DNA of 7,524 nucleotides. It comes from CAZOZK01 sp964584245 (GTDB lineage Bacteria; Patescibacteriota; Microgenomatia; UBA1400; PJMF01). Where the stretch lies: NCBI GenBank assembly GCA_964584245.1, contig CAZOZK010000057.1:1-7524 (forward strand). The letters run 5' to 3'. Shown here piece after piece: positions 5,233-7,524 of this stretch. The translations under genes and the position numbers were made by a program. How positions within the stretch are numbered: the stretch's first letter is position 1; every line of letters begins with the position of its first letter. The notes under the pieces were generated by a model. The model made no database searches. It worked only from the letters and a program-made list of their open reading frames with translations, and was not told where the DNA came from.

Positions 5233-6366
5233 TCACACTATCTCCCTCCGCACCGTCCCTGCCAAATGCACCAATAATTCATAAGGGATAGTGTCCGCAG
5301 TTTTTGCGGCAGAAGCCAAACTGTTTACCTCGTGGTTAGCATCAGAATAGATACACACTTCATCACCGACCTTGGGATTTTTGACGTATGAAAGATCAAT
5401 CGTAGTCATGTTCATGGATACTCTGCCCAGAATTGGGCAGACTACACCATCCACAGTTACCGATCCTTTATTTGAGAGCCGCCTATCCACGCCTTCATAA
5501 TACCCAAGCGGCAACAAGCCAATCTTCATGGGTTTTTTTGCGGTGAATGTGCCGTTATAGCCAATCTTGTCCCCTTTTGAGATGGTTTTGATTTGCACGA
5601 GCGTACTCACAAAACGCAGTGCAGGTTGTAACGAAAGTTGGGTGCGCGCAGCATCATCGCTCGCCAGAGGATGAATGCCGTAACTAGCCAAACCAGCCCT
5701 AATTATGTTAAACGTGTCATCCGTAATTTTAAACGCACCGCCCGAGGCAGAAATATGGCGATATTTTGGAAAAATGCCCGCTCGTTCGAGAATGCGGAGC
5801 GCTTTTTTATAGTTAGCCAACTGTTTTTTAGTGGCAGAATCATCGGTAGGATTGTCCGCATCCGCCAAGTGCGAAACGAGCCCAACAACTTGCAGATTTT
5901 TTAGTTTTTTCACCTCTTCAATAAAACTGGGCAAGTCATTTAATCTAACACCTTCACGGCTCATCCCTGTATCCACAAAAACATGCACCTTACATTTTTT
6001 TTGAAAGGCATTCAGCGCTTTGGCCATTTCAAGATCAAAAATAGTGATATGAAATGAAATATTTTTGACAGAAAAATTATCCGGATGAGTGTATCCCAAA
6101 ATCAAAATTGGCGATTTCACTTTGAGTTTCGACAATTCATAGGCTTCATACAAACTATCCACCACCAAAAATTCTGGGAGAAGCGCATCAAAAATCGGGG
6201 CAACTGTTTTTAGCCCATGGCCATAGGCATTACTTTTCAGCACAGGCACAATCTTTGCTTCTGGGTGGAGACGTTGCAACTCTTGATGATTATGAATAAG
6301 TGCGGATCGGCTAACAAGAATTTTATTGAGATGATGATAGCTGCGCCTGAATAAGCTGCGAAACAT
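5233..6366 (-). CDS. alr: Alanine racemase
   Basis: This 377-residue PLP enzyme interconverts L- and D-alanine in the cytosol and so supplies D-Ala for peptidoglycan. The N-terminal TIM barrel has the PLP lysine K44 in VLKSNAYGHG, then VDTGMSREGV (132-141), SHLADADNPTDD (165-176) and the phosphate/pyridine-binding region ending R223-AGLASYGIHP. The C-terminal beta domain has the second catalytic residue Y270 in GYNGTF, followed by LPLGYYEGVDRRLSN, GRVSMNMTTID and the closing TIPYELLVHLAGTVRREIV. All key residues are present and the length is normal. The ATG at 6366 is chosen over a TTG at 6384 because a -10 element lies between them. The family barrel begins a little later, so the short basic N-terminus (MFRSLFRRSYHH) is an extra. 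The DUF1428 gene ends 23 bases upstream. Confidence 0.93.
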   Translation of the reverse strand: MFRSLFRRSYHHLNKILVSRSALIHNHQELQRLHPEAKIVPVLKSNAYGHGLKTVAPIFDALLPEFLVVDSLYEAYELSKLKVKSPILILGYTHPDNFSVKNISFHITIFDLEMAKALNAFQKKCKVHVFVDTGMSREGVRLNDLPSFIEEVKKLKNLQVVGLVSHLADADNPTDDSATKKQLANYKKALRILERAGIFPKYRHISASGGAFKITDDTFNIIRAGLASYGIHPLASDDAARTQLSLQPALRFVSTLVQIKTISKGDKIGYNGTFTAKKPMKIGLLPLGYYEGVDRRLSNKGSVTVDGVVCPILGRVSMNMTTIDLSYVKNPKVGDEVCIYSDANHEVNSLASAAKTADTIPYELLVHLAGTVRREIV

Positions 6367-6372
6367 ATCTGT

Positions 6373-6400
6373 AGTATAGCGCAATTAACCTAGCCTTCAA
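6373..6400 (-). promoter_or_regulatory. Promoter for alr, predicted leaderless
   Basis: On the minus strand TTGAAG (6400-6395, 4/6) and TATACT (6378-6373, 5/6) are separated by 16 bases. Exactly six bases then lead to the ATG at 6366, placing the predicted transcription start on its A. The -35 lies within the final codons of the DUF1428 gene. No Shine-Dalgarno precedes alr. Confidence 0.55.
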
Positions 6401-6770
6401 CTTCAACCAAGAATCCGCCAGTAGCCATTCGCTTCATGTCAAAAGGCATAGGATCGTTTTCATGACCGACCATTTGTTCGCTCATCTCGGCTTCAACTTT
6501 TGCGTTGACTTCGTCACGATGTGCTTTTGAGTTATAGGTTATGAAGGAAAACCAAACCGTATCATTTTCAGTTGCCCCAGCCATCTCAATAAATGCACGA
6601 GTCTTTAGATCACCCATTTCCTTTGGAGCTAGATCATCACCTCGACACTCAAAATATGAAAGTGCACCATGCTTCATCCATGAATCTCGGCCACCTTTCG
6701 CCATTTCTATATACGCTTCAACTTTGTCTTTTGGGATTACCAAAATGAATCCGTCTACATATTTTTGCAT
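6390..6770 (-). CDS. DUF1428 family protein (YbaA-like)
   Basis: This 126-residue soluble protein belongs to DUF1428, the family of Escherichia coli YbaA, which folds as a dimeric alpha-beta barrel and has no established function. Diagnostic stretches are the N-terminal YVDGFILVIPKDKVEAY (4-20), WMKHGALSYFECRGDDL (31-47), TVWFSFITYNSKAHRDEVNAKV (71-92) and the C-terminal MPFDMKRMATGGF (108-120). Length is normal. Unlike its neighbours it has a clear Shine-Dalgarno-like GAGAGGG seven bases before the ATG at 6770, and a 56-base gap separates it from the upstream GNAT gene, with a TATAAA -10 candidate inside. It probably has its own promoter and a conventional leader. Its 3' end contains the -35 of alr. 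Confidence 0.9.
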   Translation of the reverse strand: MQKYVDGFILVIPKDKVEAYIEMAKGGRDSWMKHGALSYFECRGDDLAPKEMGDLKTRAFIEMAGATENDTVWFSFITYNSKAHRDEVNAKVEAEMSEQMVGHENDPMPFDMKRMATGGFLVEVEG

Positions 6771-6777
6771 ATTTGCG

Positions 6778-6797
6778 CCCTCTCATACTACTTTATA
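6778..6797 (-). promoter_or_regulatory. -10 candidate and Shine-Dalgarno for the DUF1428 gene
   Basis: Reading the minus strand, TATAAA (6797-6792) is a 5/6 -10 candidate. GAGAGGG (6784-6778) is a ribosome binding site seven bases before the ATG at 6770. The -35 is poor: TTTTAA, 16 bases upstream of the -10. The ribosome binding site is the more secure part and fixes the start. Confidence 0.45.
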
Positions 6798-6826
6798 TAG
6801 TGTTAGTGGTGTCTTAAAATCATACC

Positions 6827-7327
6827 TTACTTAGTACTTCTTGCCAATTTTATGGTGGGAATTCCATTGCTATCACCGGTCTCTCCATTTTTTTTGAACT
6901 GGAATTTTTCGTAGAAGCGAATGGCTCGTTCATTGTACGAAGCGACTTCTGCAATAATATGGTTTGCATTTCCCAGCCATTCGAGTGCATTTTCCATGAG
7001 CAGACCACCGACGTGCTTTCCCTGAAATTCTGGCAAAACATACAGTGCTTCAATATGATTTTTTTCTGAATACTTTGCGGCGACGCAGTAGCCAATAACC
7101 GTTTCATCATCTTTAGCAACCCAAGTTCGCTTTTGTGGATCCGTAATAATCTCTTCCATATTAATTATGGATTCAGCTGAAAAATTTTCTGAAACTCTTT
7201 TTTTAATTGCTTCCAGTGTGATCTCAAATTCCTCATTTGGATACGTGGCTATCCACGTGTCATGCTGGACTCGGAGAATGGCCGGGGCTTCGTCTGGAGT
7301 GGCGATGGAAATTTTGAAGGATGACAT
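6827..7327 (-). CDS. GNAT family N-acetyltransferase
   Basis: This 166-residue protein is a single-domain GNAT acyltransferase using acetyl-CoA; the acceptor is unknown. The N-terminus (MSSFKISIATPDEAPAILRVQHDTWIATYP) has the RxATxxD-like opening and the HxxxWxxTYP segment common in this family. Motif A is ALYVLPEFQGKHVGGLLM at 94-111, with the Q102-G-K-H-V-G-G loop that cradles CoA pyrophosphate. Motif B is N132-ERAIRFYEKFQF, with the usual Tyr near the thiol site. The end (GETGDSNGIPTIKLAR) fits the final strand. Its ATG shares a base with the stop of the upstream GNAT gene (TAATG), implying coupled translation. An AGGAAG lies about 11 bases upstream inside that gene. Confidence 0.9.
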   Translation of the reverse strand: MSSFKISIATPDEAPAILRVQHDTWIATYPNEEFEITLEAIKKRVSENFSAESIINMEEIITDPQKRTWVAKDDETVIGYCVAAKYSEKNHIEALYVLPEFQGKHVGGLLMENALEWLGNANHIIAEVASYNERAIRFYEKFQFKKNGETGDSNGIPTIKLARSTK

Positions 7328-7524
7328 TACACTATATTCTTCCTAAACATAACAAACTCTTTATATGGAACTCCATCTCCTGTTACACCATCTAGTTCAT
7401 CAACAATCGTAAACCCAACTTTCTGATACAACGCTACAGCCGCTGGTTGCTGAGCATGCACATCAAGATACAGTTTTTTAATTTCTTTTTTTGCGGAGAG
7501 TATCTTTAAGATTTCTGACATCAA
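7327..7524 (-). CDS. GNAT family N-acetyltransferase, C-terminal part (cut by window edge)
   Basis: The visible 65 residues are the C-terminal third of a second GNAT. The frame is open at the window end, so the real start lies outside; the first codons (LMSEILKIL) look like the helix that follows the CoA-binding loop, which must be beyond the edge. The visible part holds LYLDVHAQQPAAVALYQKVGF, the motif B strand and helix with the usual Tyr, then a terminal GDGVPYKEFVMFRK strand similar to the VPYKEFVM/IPHIKM ends of ElaA-like or generic GNATs. The gene ends in TAA overlapping the next ATG by one base. The two GNATs differ clearly in sequence, so they are not a recent duplicate. Confidence 0.82.
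   Translation of the reverse strand: MMSEILKILSAKKEIKKLYLDVHAQQPAAVALYQKVGFTIVDELDGVTGDGVPYKEFVMFRKNIV

Noticed and set aside
5638..5904. Plus-strand open frame of 88 codons
   Set aside because: It is antisense to the well-supported alanine racemase and very Arg-rich without a domain; it is a shadow frame.
6541..6834. Plus-strand open frame of 97 codons
   Set aside because: It is antisense to the DUF1428 gene and runs through that gene's promoter and ribosome binding site.

Overview
The window looks like a compact bacterial chromosome segment holding about eleven protein genes. No rRNA, tRNA, CRISPR array, insertion sequence or phage module could be seen. It reads with the standard bacterial code: TAA, TAG and TGA all serve as stops. 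Genes are packed with gaps of 4 to 130 bases, and neighbouring stops overlap or nearly touch. The mix of small single-domain proteins is typical of candidate phyla radiation / Patescibacteria (Parcubacteria-like) genomes: a DUF4230 protein, a C39-like cysteine peptidase, a divergent cytidine-deaminase-like protein, TspO, a small cupin, a DUF1428 protein and GNATs. That placement is an inference from gene content. The alanine racemase does point to a peptidoglycan-walled bacterium.

Layout. Positions 1-498 hold a small HELGH metallopeptidase whose 5' end is damaged or unresolved: there is a 16-T run, an in-frame TAA and an A8 run. A membrane-anchored DUF4230 protein follows (563-1165), then a ten-helix EamA transporter (1230-2180), all on the plus strand. 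The transporter converges with a 4-base overlap on a minus-strand pair: a cytidine-deaminase-like gene (2177-2569) and a C39-like cysteine peptidase (2593-3213). A divergent promoter region (3214-3343) separates that pair from a plus-strand cluster of a zinc-free quinone-oxidoreductase-like MDR enzyme, TspO and a cupin (3344-5228). This cluster converges, with a 4-base gap, on a minus-strand block that runs to the window end: alanine racemase, DUF1428 protein, a GNAT and a second GNAT cut by the window edge.

How they may work together. The MDR enzyme, TspO and cupin are closely spaced and probably share transcription, which would suit redox or stress handling, but no pathway can be assigned. 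Alanine racemase supplies D-alanine for the wall. The two GNATs are translationally coupled by a TAATG junction. No defence, secretion or biosynthetic system is visible.

The most interesting signal is regulatory. Several genes have a -10-like hexamer 6 to 10 bases before the likely start codon, which predicts leaderless or almost leaderless mRNAs. For the transporter and the racemase this also argues for a start codon downstream of the longest reading frame. The two peptidase genes look AT-richer than the transporter in hand counts of single 60-base lines.
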